Under the pieces are notes generated by a model. It was given only the letters and a program-made list of their open reading frames with translations, had not been told where the DNA came from and made no database searches. The position numbers and the translations under genes are program-made. A stretch of 64,000 bases of DNA from Micromonospora sp. M71_S20 (GTDB lineage Bacteria; Actinomycetota; Actinomycetes; Mycobacteriales; Micromonosporaceae): assembly GCF_003664255.1 (NCBI RefSeq), contig NZ_RCCV01000001.1, positions 3,658,001 to 3,722,000 on the forward strand, read 5' to 3'. This document shows, one piece after another, positions 52,178-60,502 of the stretch. How positions within the stretch are numbered: position 1 is the first letter of the stretch; each line of letters begins with the position of its first letter.

Positions 52178-53572
52178 TCAGCCGAACGGCGGCACGGTGG
52201 GGCGGGTGTCGGGAAGCTGGCCGGTGGCGGCGATGCGGGCGTACACCCTGCCGGAGTCCTTCACGGTCAGCCGGCCGGAGGGATAGTCCACGTGCACCAG
52301 GCCGAAGCGGGGGCGGTAGCCGAGCGCCCACTCGAAGTTGTCCAGCAGCGACCAGTGCAGGTATCCCACCACCTCCGCGCCCGCGTCGATGGCCGCACGC
52401 ACCGCCCGCAGGTGGCCGAGCAGGAAGTCGACGCGCCGCTGGTCGTGCACCAGCCCGTCGTGGGTGGGGGTGTCGCCGTACACCGCCCCGTTCTCCGTGA
52501 TCATCAGAGGGACCCCGGGGTGCTCGCGGTGCAACCGGATCAGCAGGTCGCGCAGGCTGTCCGGGGCCACCTCCCAGCCCTCGTCGGTGCGGGTCACGTC
52601 ACCGGAGGGGCCCACCACCCGCCACGGGAAGGGGCGCCCGGGGCCCGGCTGCGCCGCGGCCATGACCCGGCGGGTGTAGTAGTTGACGCCCAGGAAGTCA
52701 CTGCGCCCGCCGATCAGCTCGGCGTCGCCGGGCCGGATGATGTCGTCGAGGCCGCCACCGAGGGCCCGTTCGTAGTGCGCCCACATGTCCGCCGGGTAGC
52801 CGTCGCCGAGCAGCGGGTCGAGGTACCACCGGTTCACGTAGCCGTCCGAGCCCCGGGCGGCGGCCAGGTCGGCCGGGTCGTCGCTGGCGGGGTCGCACGG
52901 GAACAGACTCAGCGCGCAGCCGACCCGTGCCTGCGGCGTGCGGGCGTGGATCACGTCGGCGCCCGCGCCGTGCCCGAGCAGGACGTGGTGACCGGCCGCG
53001 ACCGACGCGCGCAGGTCCCGGACGCCGGGGGCGTGCAGGCCGAGCTGGTAGCCCAGCAGCGCGATGATCCACGGCTCGTTCTGGGTGATCCACCAGTGCA
53101 CCCGGTCGCCGAGCCGGTCGGCCACGGCCGCCGCGAACTCGGCGAACGCGTCAACGCTGGACCGGCCCACCCAGCCGCCGTCGGCCATCAGCGCCTCCGG
53201 CATGTCCCAGTGGTTGAGCGTGAGGACCGGCGTCACGTCGCGGGCGAGCAGCGCGTCGACGAACCGCTCGTAGTGGTCCAGGCCGCGCGGCTCGACCCGG
53301 CCGCGACCCTGCGGCAGGATCCGGGACCAGGAGACCGAGAACCGGTACGCGCCCAGGCCGAGCCCGGCGACCAGCTCCACGTCGCGGTCCCACCGCCGGT
53401 ACGAGTCGCAGGCCCGCGAGCCGTCGCCGCCGCCCTCGACGGTGCCCGGACGCGCGGCGAAGGTGTCCCACACCGAGGGCCCCCGCCCGTCGGCGTCGAG
53501 GCTGCCCTCGATCTGGTACGCGGAGGTCGCCGCGCCCCAGAGGAAGCCGGGCGGGAAGCGGTGTGTCGTCAT
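52178..53572 (-). CDS. GH1 beta-glucosidase/beta-glycosidase
   Basis: A 464-residue GH1 enzyme of standard length. The N-terminal signature FPPGFLWGAATSAYQIEG is followed by the acid/base Glu in TQNEPW (E166) and the nucleophile Glu in MITENG (E360). The substrate pocket Trp motif LHWSLLDNFEWALGYRPRFGLVHVD is also present. It cleaves beta-glucosides or beta-galactosides with retention in the cytoplasm. The ATG at 53572 has AGGAAG 7 nt upstream. It lies 28 bp downstream of the racemase-like gene and 18 bp before the TIM-barrel glycosidase gene, within the same operon. Confidence 0.93.
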   Translation of the reverse strand: MTTHRFPPGFLWGAATSAYQIEGSLDADGRGPSVWDTFAARPGTVEGGGDGSRACDSYRRWDRDVELVAGLGLGAYRFSVSWSRILPQGRGRVEPRGLDHYERFVDALLARDVTPVLTLNHWDMPEALMADGGWVGRSSVDAFAEFAAAVADRLGDRVHWWITQNEPWIIALLGYQLGLHAPGVRDLRASVAAGHHVLLGHGAGADVIHARTPQARVGCALSLFPCDPASDDPADLAAARGSDGYVNRWYLDPLLGDGYPADMWAHYERALGGGLDDIIRPGDAELIGGRSDFLGVNYYTRRVMAAAQPGPGRPFPWRVVGPSGDVTRTDEGWEVAPDSLRDLLIRLHREHPGVPLMITENGAVYGDTPTHDGLVHDQRRVDFLLGHLRAVRAAIDAGAEVVGYLHWSLLDNFEWALGYRPRFGLVHVDYPSGRLTVKDSGRVYARIAATGQLPDTRPTVPPFG

Positions 53573-53600
53573 CGGTCACTTCCTGGAAGGTGCTGCCGGA

Positions 53601-54287
53601 TCAGTCCGGCCGGTCGGACAGGACACGCAACAGCGCGGCCACGCCGCCGTGCGGCGAGCTGAGAACCGGTACCGCGACGTCGGCCAGCGCCGCGGCGCGG
53701 GCCATGGAGGCCTGGGCCAGCACGACCACGTCCGCGCCGGCCGCGGCGTGGGCGACGGCCGCCGCGACGAGGCTGTCCACGCGTTCCCGGTCGCCGCGGT
53801 CCTGCGCCTCGGCGGCGTCCGCCACCAGTTCCGCGGTCACCTCCACGGGCCGGCCGGCGCTGCGGGCCGCCCGCTCGACGAGCCGTCCGGTCGGCCCGAG
53901 CGTGGACGGGAGGGTGGCGAGCACGCGGATGCGTCCCCGCGCCCCGGGGCCGGCGGCGACGGCGACCGCCTCGTCGGCCATCGCCGCGTCCACCCGTACG
54001 ACCGGAACGCGCACCCGCCCGGCCGCCGCCTCCGCCGCCTCGCCGATGGAGGAACAGGTGACCAGGACGGCGTCGACCCCGACCGACTCCAGGTTGCGCA
54101 GGTGCGCGAGCACGGTGTCCCGGACGGCCGGCGTGACGCCCTCGCGGCGTGCGGTGTCCAGCAGCCAGGCGTCGGCGACGTGGATCCGGCGGGGCGTCGC
54201 GGTCGAGGCGCGCAGGAGGTCGTCGAACGTCGCGGCCAGCGCGGGAACGGTGTGCAGCAGGCCGACCGTGCCCGGGTCGGCGCTCAC
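53601..54287 (-). CDS. Asp/Glu racemase-family protein (second Cys missing)
   Basis: A 228-residue protein starting at GTG 54287, overlapping the aldolase stop. It has the Asp/Glu/hydantoin racemase pattern: TVGLLHTVPALAATFDDL at the N-terminus, then VDAVLVTCSSIGEAAEAA with the first catalytic Cys, then ADVVVLAQASMARAAALAD. In racemases this last motif normally carries a second Cys, but here it reads AQASMA with no Cys. With one Cys it may be a decarboxylase-like or isomerase-like member rather than a racemase. It is placed between the sugar aldolase and GH1 genes, so its substrate is probably a sugar-acid intermediate. Confidence 0.82.
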   Translation of the reverse strand: MSADPGTVGLLHTVPALAATFDDLLRASTATPRRIHVADAWLLDTARREGVTPAVRDTVLAHLRNLESVGVDAVLVTCSSIGEAAEAAAGRVRVPVVRVDAAMADEAVAVAAGPGARGRIRVLATLPSTLGPTGRLVERAARSAGRPVEVTAELVADAAEAQDRGDRERVDSLVAAAVAHAAAGADVVVLAQASMARAAALADVAVPVLSSPHGGVAALLRVLSDRPD

Positions 54288-55189
54288 GCCTTCCGCCACG
54301 GCGTCGCCTCCCGGTCGACCACCTCGACGAGCCGTTCGAGGCGGGGCACGGAGATCTCGGCCAGTGCCCGGTCCACGTCGGGGCGGCCCACCACGTCGCT
54401 CCACAGCGCCCGGCCGGCGAGGAAGCCGCTGGCACCGCCCTGGCAGGCGGCCCGGACCGCGCCGAGGAAGTCGTCGCGGTGGACGCCCTGGGACAGCACC
54501 ACCCAGGGGCCGGTGACGGCGGAGCCGAGGTCCTCGCACGCCCGCCGGAGTTCGTCGGTCGTGCCCCGGCCCTGCCGCGGCACCTGCGCCTTGTAAAGGC
54601 TGGGACGCAGCGGGGAGAGTTCCCGGGCCGCCTCGAGGATCGCCGCGTCCTGGTCCCACCGGCCGGCGGACAGTTCCTCGGGGGTGGCCCGGACCACCGG
54701 CTCCAGCACCGAGAGCACGTCGCGCTCCGCGGCCAGGCCGATGAACCGCCGGGCCAGTTCGACGCGTTGCTCGCGGTGCGCGTCGCGGCGCCAGAGCAGC
54801 AACAGCTTGATCGCCCGTACGCCGGTGAGGTCGAACTCCGGCGCGGCGACCACCTCGTCGAGCCGGGTGTCCTCGACCGGTTGGCCGGGCTCCTGGTCGA
54901 GGGCGTCGGCGGCGAGGATCAGCCCGCACCCGGCGGGCAGCAGCCCGTCGCGGCGGACCTGATCGAGGCCGGTCGTCCGGTCGATGAGGAACCCGGAGGC
55001 CAGCGGGCCGAGCGCGCGGGCCACCGCGGTCTTGAAGGCGACCATCCCGTCGTGGTCCGGCCGGCCGGCGCCCGCCTCGGCGAACATCGTGCGCAGGCTC
55101 TCCCGCTGGTCCATCGCCACCATCGCGAACCCGCCCGCCGGCCGCGCGATGGCGTCCAGGGTGGGCGCCGCTCTTCCCGATCCCGTCAT
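54284..55189 (-). CDS. class I aldolase, YihT/LacD-like
   Basis: A 301-residue protein starting at ATG 55189 (AGGAG nearby). The sequence closely follows E. coli YihT (sulfofructose-1-phosphate aldolase): GGFAMVAMDQRESLRTMFAEAGA, then GVRAIKLLLLWRRDAHREQRVEL with the Schiff-base Lys in AIKLLLLW, then LYKAQVPRQG and GGASGFLAGRALWSDVVG. LacD (tagatose-1,6-bisphosphate aldolase) is the related alternative. It should split a ketose-1-phosphate to DHAP and an aldehyde. It overlaps the FGGY kinase by ATGA and the racemase by GTGA. No sulfolactaldehyde reductase or SQ isomerase is visible, so a sulfosugar is not proven. Confidence 0.85.
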   Translation of the reverse strand: MTGSGRAAPTLDAIARPAGGFAMVAMDQRESLRTMFAEAGAGRPDHDGMVAFKTAVARALGPLASGFLIDRTTGLDQVRRDGLLPAGCGLILAADALDQEPGQPVEDTRLDEVVAAPEFDLTGVRAIKLLLLWRRDAHREQRVELARRFIGLAAERDVLSVLEPVVRATPEELSAGRWDQDAAILEAARELSPLRPSLYKAQVPRQGRGTTDELRRACEDLGSAVTGPWVVLSQGVHRDDFLGAVRAACQGGASGFLAGRALWSDVVGRPDVDRALAEISVPRLERLVEVVDREATPWRKA

Positions 55190-56751
55190 CTGACCTCTTC
55201 TCCTCGCGAATCGTCGTCGGCCGCCTCGGCACCGGTCGCGGCCGTCACGAACCTGGCGAACGGCTCGTCGTAGTCCCGGCCGGCGTCCGCGACCGCCGGT
55301 CCTGGCCGCCAGGCCAGTGCGGGGGCCGCCGGCCCGGCCCGGTGCGCCCGGACGGCGGCGACGATCGCCGCGCCCGCGGCCACCGGCTGCGCCGCCGGCA
55401 CCACCCGCAGCTCGGCGGGGAGGACGTGGGCCCTGACCCGGAGCCAGGCGGGGTTGGCCGCGCCGGCCCCACCCAACAGGGTCACCGCCGCATCGGCGGG
55501 CCCGCCGGCGAGCCGGGCCTGCTCGTGCAGCATCCACCGGGTCTGCAGGCACAGCCCTTCGAACATCGCGCGGGCCAGCTCGGCGGGTGTGTGCGTGGGG
55601 CGCCGCCCGAGGACCCGCAGCCGGGCCCGCGGGTCGGGCGCCGGGGCCTGCCGCCCGGACAGGTACGGCAGGACGATCACGTCGGTGGGCCGGTCACCGC
55701 GGCCGAGCACCTGGGCGGACAACTCGGCAGCCGGGACGCCGCCCGACTCGTGGGCCAGCCACCAGGCGACGGTGGCTCCGGCGCTCGACGAGCCGGCGAG
55801 GATCGCCCGGTGCCGGCCGGCCACCGGGACGACCGTGCTCATGCCGGCCCGGGCCACCGCCACCGGGTCGGGGCAGCCGGCGACGACGGAGAGCACCGCC
55901 TCGGCCGTACCGAGCGAGTTCGCGACGTCGCCCGGCTCCCGCACCCCACAGGCGTACGCGCCGACGGCGTGGTCGTGGCCCGCCACCACCACCGGTGTCC
56001 CGGACCGCAGCCCGGCGTCCATGAAGGCCGGGTCCCGGACGGTGGCGGCGAACGTGTCCGGCGGCACGACGGTCGGCAGCTGCTCCGGCCGCAGGCCCAC
56101 CTCGGCCAGCAGGTCGGTGTCGAAGGCCTCCGGCACCGGCTGACCGGGCCGGGGCAGCCGGTACGCCATGGTGCGCCCGGCCAGCGTGTGGTCGGTCGTC
56201 AGGTGGCCGGTGAGCAGCAGGCAGACGAGGTCCGCCGCGCCCGCCCAGGACGCCATGGCCCGCCACTCGTCCGGCCGGTTGGCCCGCAGCCACGCCCAGG
56301 TGGCCAGCGGGACCTTGGCGCTGGGTCGTACCCCCGTCGCCGCGACGAGGTGCGCCCAGCCGAGCCGGCGGGACAGCTCGTCGGCCTCGGTCCCGGCCCG
56401 GTGGCCGTCCCAGCGCAGCCAGGCACCGAGTGGCGTTCCGGTCGCGTCGAGCGGCACGCCGGTCTCGGCCATCGAGGCGACGCCCACGGCGTCCGGCGCC
56501 GGCGACCCGTCCAGCACCTGGCGGAGCAGGCCGACCAGCACGCGCCGCACGGAATCGGGCGGGGGAGTGGGGGCGGTGGCGACGGCGCGTACCCGGGCGG
56601 CGGAGCCGTCGATCGCCACGAGGGCCACCTTGGTGTTGGTGGTCCCCACGTCGATGCCCACGCTCAGGCAGGCCCCGCCCGAGGGGCCGCCACGCGGAGT
56701 CTCCGGCGGGTCGGCCTCGGCCGCGTCGGCGGGACGCGTGGCGCCATTCAC
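55186..56751 (-). CDS. FGGY-family carbohydrate kinase
   Basis: About 521 residues from GTG 56751 (a TTG at 56787 would add 12). The first FGGY domain begins CLSVGIDVGTTNTKVALVAIDG, and the catalytic Asp lies in VVVAGHDHAVGAYACG. The second domain has LLGGAGAANPAWLRVRA and the terminal ATP-site features AGAAIVAAVRAH. It phosphorylates a sugar or polyol, possibly a ketose at O-1, to feed the adjacent YihT-like aldolase. It is the first gene of a six-gene leftward operon and divergent from a DeoR regulator; a GTTCG-N4-CGAAC palindrome lies between them. Confidence 0.88.
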   Translation of the reverse strand: MNGATRPADAAEADPPETPRGGPSGGACLSVGIDVGTTNTKVALVAIDGSAARVRAVATAPTPPPDSVRRVLVGLLRQVLDGSPAPDAVGVASMAETGVPLDATGTPLGAWLRWDGHRAGTEADELSRRLGWAHLVAATGVRPSAKVPLATWAWLRANRPDEWRAMASWAGAADLVCLLLTGHLTTDHTLAGRTMAYRLPRPGQPVPEAFDTDLLAEVGLRPEQLPTVVPPDTFAATVRDPAFMDAGLRSGTPVVVAGHDHAVGAYACGVREPGDVANSLGTAEAVLSVVAGCPDPVAVARAGMSTVVPVAGRHRAILAGSSSAGATVAWWLAHESGGVPAAELSAQVLGRGDRPTDVIVLPYLSGRQAPAPDPRARLRVLGRRPTHTPAELARAMFEGLCLQTRWMLHEQARLAGGPADAAVTLLGGAGAANPAWLRVRAHVLPAELRVVPAAQPVAAGAAIVAAVRAHRAGPAAPALAWRPGPAVADAGRDYDEPFARFVTAATGAEAADDDSRGEEVR

Positions 56752-56762
56752 GGGGCCATTCT

Positions 56763-56776
56763 GTTCGGTTTCGAAC
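56763..56776. promoter_or_regulatory. inverted repeat GTTCG-N4-CGAAC between FGGY kinase and DeoR genes
   Basis: A 5-bp inverted repeat, extended partly by flanking bases (TTCGGTTTCGAACGAAC), lies just upstream of the FGGY start and 64 bp before the DeoR start. It is a candidate operator. Confidence 0.4.
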
Positions 56777-56839
56777 GAACGGGTCAAGGTCGATGTTCGG
56801 CGATTGACAAAGTGGGTGGGGTCGCACTTGGATGGACCG

Positions 56840-57667
56840 GTGCGCTACACGCAGGCCCCCGAGCGGCGTCGCGAACTCCTGCGCCGGGCGGCCGAGGCCG
56901 GCTACGTCTCCTCGACCGACGCCGCGGCCGAGCTGGGCGTGTCGGAGATGACCATCCGCCGTGACCTGCGGCAGTTGGCCGCCCAGGGACTGGTGAACCG
57001 GGTCGCCGGTGGCGCGAGCGCCCCCGTGCCCGCGTACGGCGTCCCGTTCGAGCAGCGCAGGGATGCCGCGACGGCGGAGAAGGAAGCGGTCGGCCGGGCC
57101 GCCGTGCCGCTCGTACCGGCGGGCGCCGTGGTGGCCCTCGACGCCGGCACCACGGTCGCGGCCCTCGCGGCCCGGCTGCCCGGTGGCCTCACCGTCGTCA
57201 CCCACTCGGTACCGGTGATCCTGGCGTGCACCGGACGGGAGGACCTCGAACTGATCTCCCTCGGCGGCGCCTACCACCGCGCGACCCGCTCCTTCACCGG
57301 GCCGATCACCCGTGGCAGCCTGGAGGACCTGGCGGTGGACGTGGCCGTGCTTTCCGCGACGGCGGCCGGGCCGACGGGGGTCTACTCCGCCAACGCCGCG
57401 GACGCCGAGATCAAGCGGGCGATGGCCCGCATCGCCCGCCGGGTGGTCCTGCTGCTCGACCACGGCAAGCTGGCGGCGCACGCTCCGATGCGGTTCCTGG
57501 ACCTGGCGGCGGTCGACACGGTCGTCGTCGACGCGGGAACGGACACCGACCAGCTCGCGCTGCTGCGGGCGACCTGCCGGGAGGTGGTGGTCGCGCCGCT
57601 GGACGCCGGGACGGCCGTCCCGGCGTCCAGGCCGGCGGCGCCCGCGACCCGGGAGGTCGGGACGTGA
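56840..57667 (+). CDS. DeoR-family transcriptional regulator
   Basis: A 275-residue regulator starting VRYTQAPERRRELLRRAAEAG at GTG 56840. The HTH is YVSSTDAAAELGVSEMTIRRDLRQLAAQGLVNRV, typical of DeoR. The effector domain has LDAGTTVAALAARLP (the phosphosugar-binding loop) and ISLGGAYHRATRSFTGP. DeoR regulators respond to phosphorylated sugars. It is divergent from the FGGY operon and overlaps the acid-sugar kinase by GTGA, so it presumably regulates both. Confidence 0.9.
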   Translation: MRYTQAPERRRELLRRAAEAGYVSSTDAAAELGVSEMTIRRDLRQLAAQGLVNRVAGGASAPVPAYGVPFEQRRDAATAEKEAVGRAAVPLVPAGAVVALDAGTTVAALAARLPGGLTVVTHSVPVILACTGREDLELISLGGAYHRATRSFTGPITRGSLEDLAVDVAVLSATAAGPTGVYSANAADAEIKRAMARIARRVVLLLDHGKLAAHAPMRFLDLAAVDTVVVDAGTDTDQLALLRATCREVVVAPLDAGTAVPASRPAAPATREVGT

Positions 57668-58968
57668 CCGGGCCCTGGCTCGGTGCCGTGGCCGACGACC
57701 TCACGGGGGCCTGCGACCTCGCGGACGCGGTGAGCGAGGCGGGTGGGTCGGCGGTCGTGGCGGTGGGCCGCCCCACGGCGCCGCCGCCCGCCAGCCACTG
57801 CGTGGTCGTGGCGCTGAAGTCCCGGACCGCACCGCGCGACCAGGCCGTCGCGGAGTCACTCGCCGCGGCGCGGTGGCTGCTCGACGCCGGCTGCACCACC
57901 CTCTACCAGAAGTACTGCTCGACGTTCGACTCCACCGACGCGGGCAACATCGGCCCGGTGGCGGACGCCCTGGTCGACCTCATCGGGGACGCCGTCGCCG
58001 TGGGCACGCCGGCCACGCCACGGGTCGGCCGCACGGTCTACCAGGGACACCTCTTCGTCGGCCGGCAACTGCTCTCCGAGTCGCCGCTGCGGGACCACCC
58101 GCTCACCCCGATGCGCGACCCCGACCTCGTGCGGGTGCTCTCCCGCCAGGCCGAGGGTGGGGTCACGCTCGTCGACCTGGCCACGGTCACCGCCGGCCCC
58201 GCCGCCGTCGCCGCCGCGATCGGGGCCGCCCGCCGGGACGGCGCCCGGCACGTGATCGTCGACGCCCTCGCCGACGGCGACCTGGACACGCTGGCCACGG
58301 CGCTGCTGGCGACGCCGGACGGGCTGCTGGTGGGCGGTGCCGCCGGGCTGGCCGCCGCGCTGGCGCGGGTCTCCGGCGCGGGGGCGCGGTCCTCGACGGC
58401 CGGCGCCGGCCCGGGTGGCGCGGTCACCGCGCGGGCCGTACCGACGGTGCCGGAGGGCCGGCGGTTGATCCTCTCCGGCAGCTGCTCCGCACGCACCCGC
58501 GAACAGGTCGACGCGTTCCCCGGGCCCCGGGTCACCCTGTCCCCGGTCGACCTCGACACCGGTCTTCCGGAGACGGTCGACGCCGTCGCCGACGCCGTGG
58601 CCCGGGCGTACCGGGACACGACCGGACCCGTCCTGGTCACCTCCTCGGCCGACCCGGAACAGGTCGCGCGGTACGAGTCCCGGCTCGGCCCCGGGCGAGC
58701 CGCCGCGCTGCTGGAGGCGGCGACCGCGGAGATCGCCCGCCGCGCGGTGGACACCCTCGGGGTCCGCCGCCTGCTGGTGGCCGGCGGTGAGACGTCGGGG
58801 GCGGTGGTCCGGGCACTAGATGTCGGCACGCTGCGGGTCGGACCGGCGGCCGGCCCCGGCCTGCCGTGGATGGTTCCCGAGGGCGGCCCCGCGCTGGCCC
58901 TGTTGCTCAAGTCGGGGAACTTCGGCGACCCGGACCTGTTCACCACCGCCTGGCGGCACTGCCCCTGA
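57664..58968 (+). CDS. four-carbon acid sugar kinase (OtnK/DtnK family, DUF1537)
   Basis: A 434-residue protein of the four-carbon acid sugar kinase family. The N-terminus GAVADDLTGACDLADAVSEAGGSAVV and YQKYCSTFDSTDAGNIGPV are the DUF1537 signatures. The C-terminal half holds the nucleotide domain (LVAGGETSGAVVRAL). Members phosphorylate D-threonate, D-erythronate or related sugar acids. It is co-transcribed with the DeoR gene by GTGA overlap and is divergent from the FGGY/aldolase operon, so the pathway probably produces or uses a sugar acid. Confidence 0.85.
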   Translation: MTGPWLGAVADDLTGACDLADAVSEAGGSAVVAVGRPTAPPPASHCVVVALKSRTAPRDQAVAESLAAARWLLDAGCTTLYQKYCSTFDSTDAGNIGPVADALVDLIGDAVAVGTPATPRVGRTVYQGHLFVGRQLLSESPLRDHPLTPMRDPDLVRVLSRQAEGGVTLVDLATVTAGPAAVAAAIGAARRDGARHVIVDALADGDLDTLATALLATPDGLLVGGAAGLAAALARVSGAGARSSTAGAGPGGAVTARAVPTVPEGRRLILSGSCSARTREQVDAFPGPRVTLSPVDLDTGLPETVDAVADAVARAYRDTTGPVLVTSSADPEQVARYESRLGPGRAAALLEAATAEIARRAVDTLGVRRLLVAGGETSGAVVRALDVGTLRVGPAAGPGLPWMVPEGGPALALLLKSGNFGDPDLFTTAWRHCP

Positions 58969-59017
58969 GGGCCGCCGTGGTCGCCGTGCGAGTCGAGCCC
59001 GAGCGGATCCGGGTCCT

Positions 59018-60238
59018 TCAGTGCGCCGGGGAGGGCTGCTCGGGTGGGCGGCGGGCGGCGTGGCCGGCGTCGGCCAGGGCGACACCGAGCAGCACGAGCG
59101 CGGCCACGACGGCGGCGACCAGCGGCGGGGCGAGATACAGCGGTACGGCAGCCGCCGCGAGGGTGGCGATGGCGACGACCCGGCGGATCGACAGCCGGTC
59201 GAACACGACCCGTTCCAGGCGGATGCGGCCGTAGAGGAACAGCGCCGGCCCGCCGAGAATCACCGCGAGCCACACCGGCTCCGGCCGGCCGCCGGGGTGT
59301 TCGAGCACGATCTCGTAGCCGACGGCGGTGGTGACGATCCCGACCACCATGACGATGTGGGCGATACCGGTGGCGCGGCCGGCGGCCAGCCGGTCCCTGG
59401 CAGCGACGACCGCGTCGGTGAGGACCTGCCCGGAGCGGTAGAAGTAGATCCGCCAGAGCAGCACCGTCGACAGGTACGCCACCACCAGCGCCGCCGACGT
59501 GGCCGCGGTGGCCGGCTGGTCGGTGAAGGTGATGCCCGCGGCCAGGACGGTCTCCCCGAGGGCGATCATCAGCAACTGCTGGTAGCGCTCGGGCAGGTGG
59601 CGGCCGCTGTCCATCGCCCACGCGCTGATCGGTGGCCGGGCCCGGCCGGGTATTGGCCAGCGCAGTTGAGCGGCGACGATGTCCACCGTCACCGCGACTC
59701 CCCAGAGGGCGGCCCGGGCGACGCCGCTGACCAGCCCGCCGGCGATCCAGATCGCCGCCGCGGCCGTGCACCACAACACCGATCGGACGTAGAGGTCGCG
59801 CAGGGCGTGGCCGTGCAGGCTGGGCAGGAGGATCAGTGGGCGGGCGCAGTGCAGCACCAGGTACGGCAGCACGAACGCCCAGCCCCGGGTGTCGAACGCG
59901 TACGGCAGGGACGAGGCCATGACCAGCAGGCCGAACGCGCTGGCCAGCACGATCAACTGGATCTTGCGGCGGCGGGGGTCGAACCAGCTGGTGATGTGCG
60001 CGGTGGTGATCCACAACCAGATCAGCGGCATGGCCAGGACCAGCAGGTACGCCAGCGACCGCCACCGCACCAGCGGATCGCCCGCGGTGACGTCCTGCAT
60101 CACCCGTTCGACCACCCCCGCGAGGGCGAACACCAGCACCAGGTCGACGAAGAGTTCCAGGAAGTTCGCCTGCCGCACGTCCTCGCGGCGTTCCAACAGG
60201 TCCCGTCCGTCACCTCCCCGCAGCCCCATGCCGCCCAT
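59018..60238 (-). CDS. ltrA: low-temperature requirement protein A (LtrA)-like membrane protein
   Basis: A 406-residue protein starting at ATG 60238 (the frame runs to 60400, but a membrane protein N-terminus is expected near here). The hallmark NFLELFVDLVLVFALAGVV is the LtrA N-terminal segment, followed by about ten hydrophobic helices (SLAYLLVLAMPLIWLWITT; IQLIVLASAFGLLVMASSL). A conserved acidic/Arg pair precedes the first helix (REDVRQANFLELF). The family is widespread in bacteria, with no proven transport role. It may be the last gene of a small leftward set with the TPP enzyme, but the 264-bp gap makes this uncertain. Confidence 0.8.
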   Translation of the reverse strand: MGGMGLRGGDGRDLLERREDVRQANFLELFVDLVLVFALAGVVERVMQDVTAGDPLVRWRSLAYLLVLAMPLIWLWITTAHITSWFDPRRRKIQLIVLASAFGLLVMASSLPYAFDTRGWAFVLPYLVLHCARPLILLPSLHGHALRDLYVRSVLWCTAAAAIWIAGGLVSGVARAALWGVAVTVDIVAAQLRWPIPGRARPPISAWAMDSGRHLPERYQQLLMIALGETVLAAGITFTDQPATAATSAALVVAYLSTVLLWRIYFYRSGQVLTDAVVAARDRLAAGRATGIAHIVMVVGIVTTAVGYEIVLEHPGGRPEPVWLAVILGGPALFLYGRIRLERVVFDRLSIRRVVAIATLAAAAVPLYLAPPLVAAVVAALVLLGVALADAGHAARRPPEQPSPAH

Positions 60239-60502
60239 GCTCGCCCCCGCGAGATCGGCCAGGAGGCCGGTTCGATGCGGTCCACCCGCAGGAAGTCGGT
60301 CCCGGCAGTTGGAGTGCAGCACCGAAGCCGGCTGTACCCACCGGTCCACGTCCGCCTCGGTCAGGTCACCGTCGAGGAACCGGTCACCCGCACCGGCCAC
60401 TCCTGCCCCGGCCCGTACGGGGTCCGCTCACCCCACGGGTCGGCGATCCGGTCCACCACGACGCACTCCCTCCGATTCCCGGTCGGCACACCTGTCCCGT
60501 CG

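Noticed and set aside
54284..55189. Considered as proof of a sulfoquinovose pathway because of the YihT-like sequence
   Set aside because: No SQ isomerase, sulfofructose kinase of the PfkB type or sulfolactaldehyde reductase is present, so only the aldolase family is claimed.
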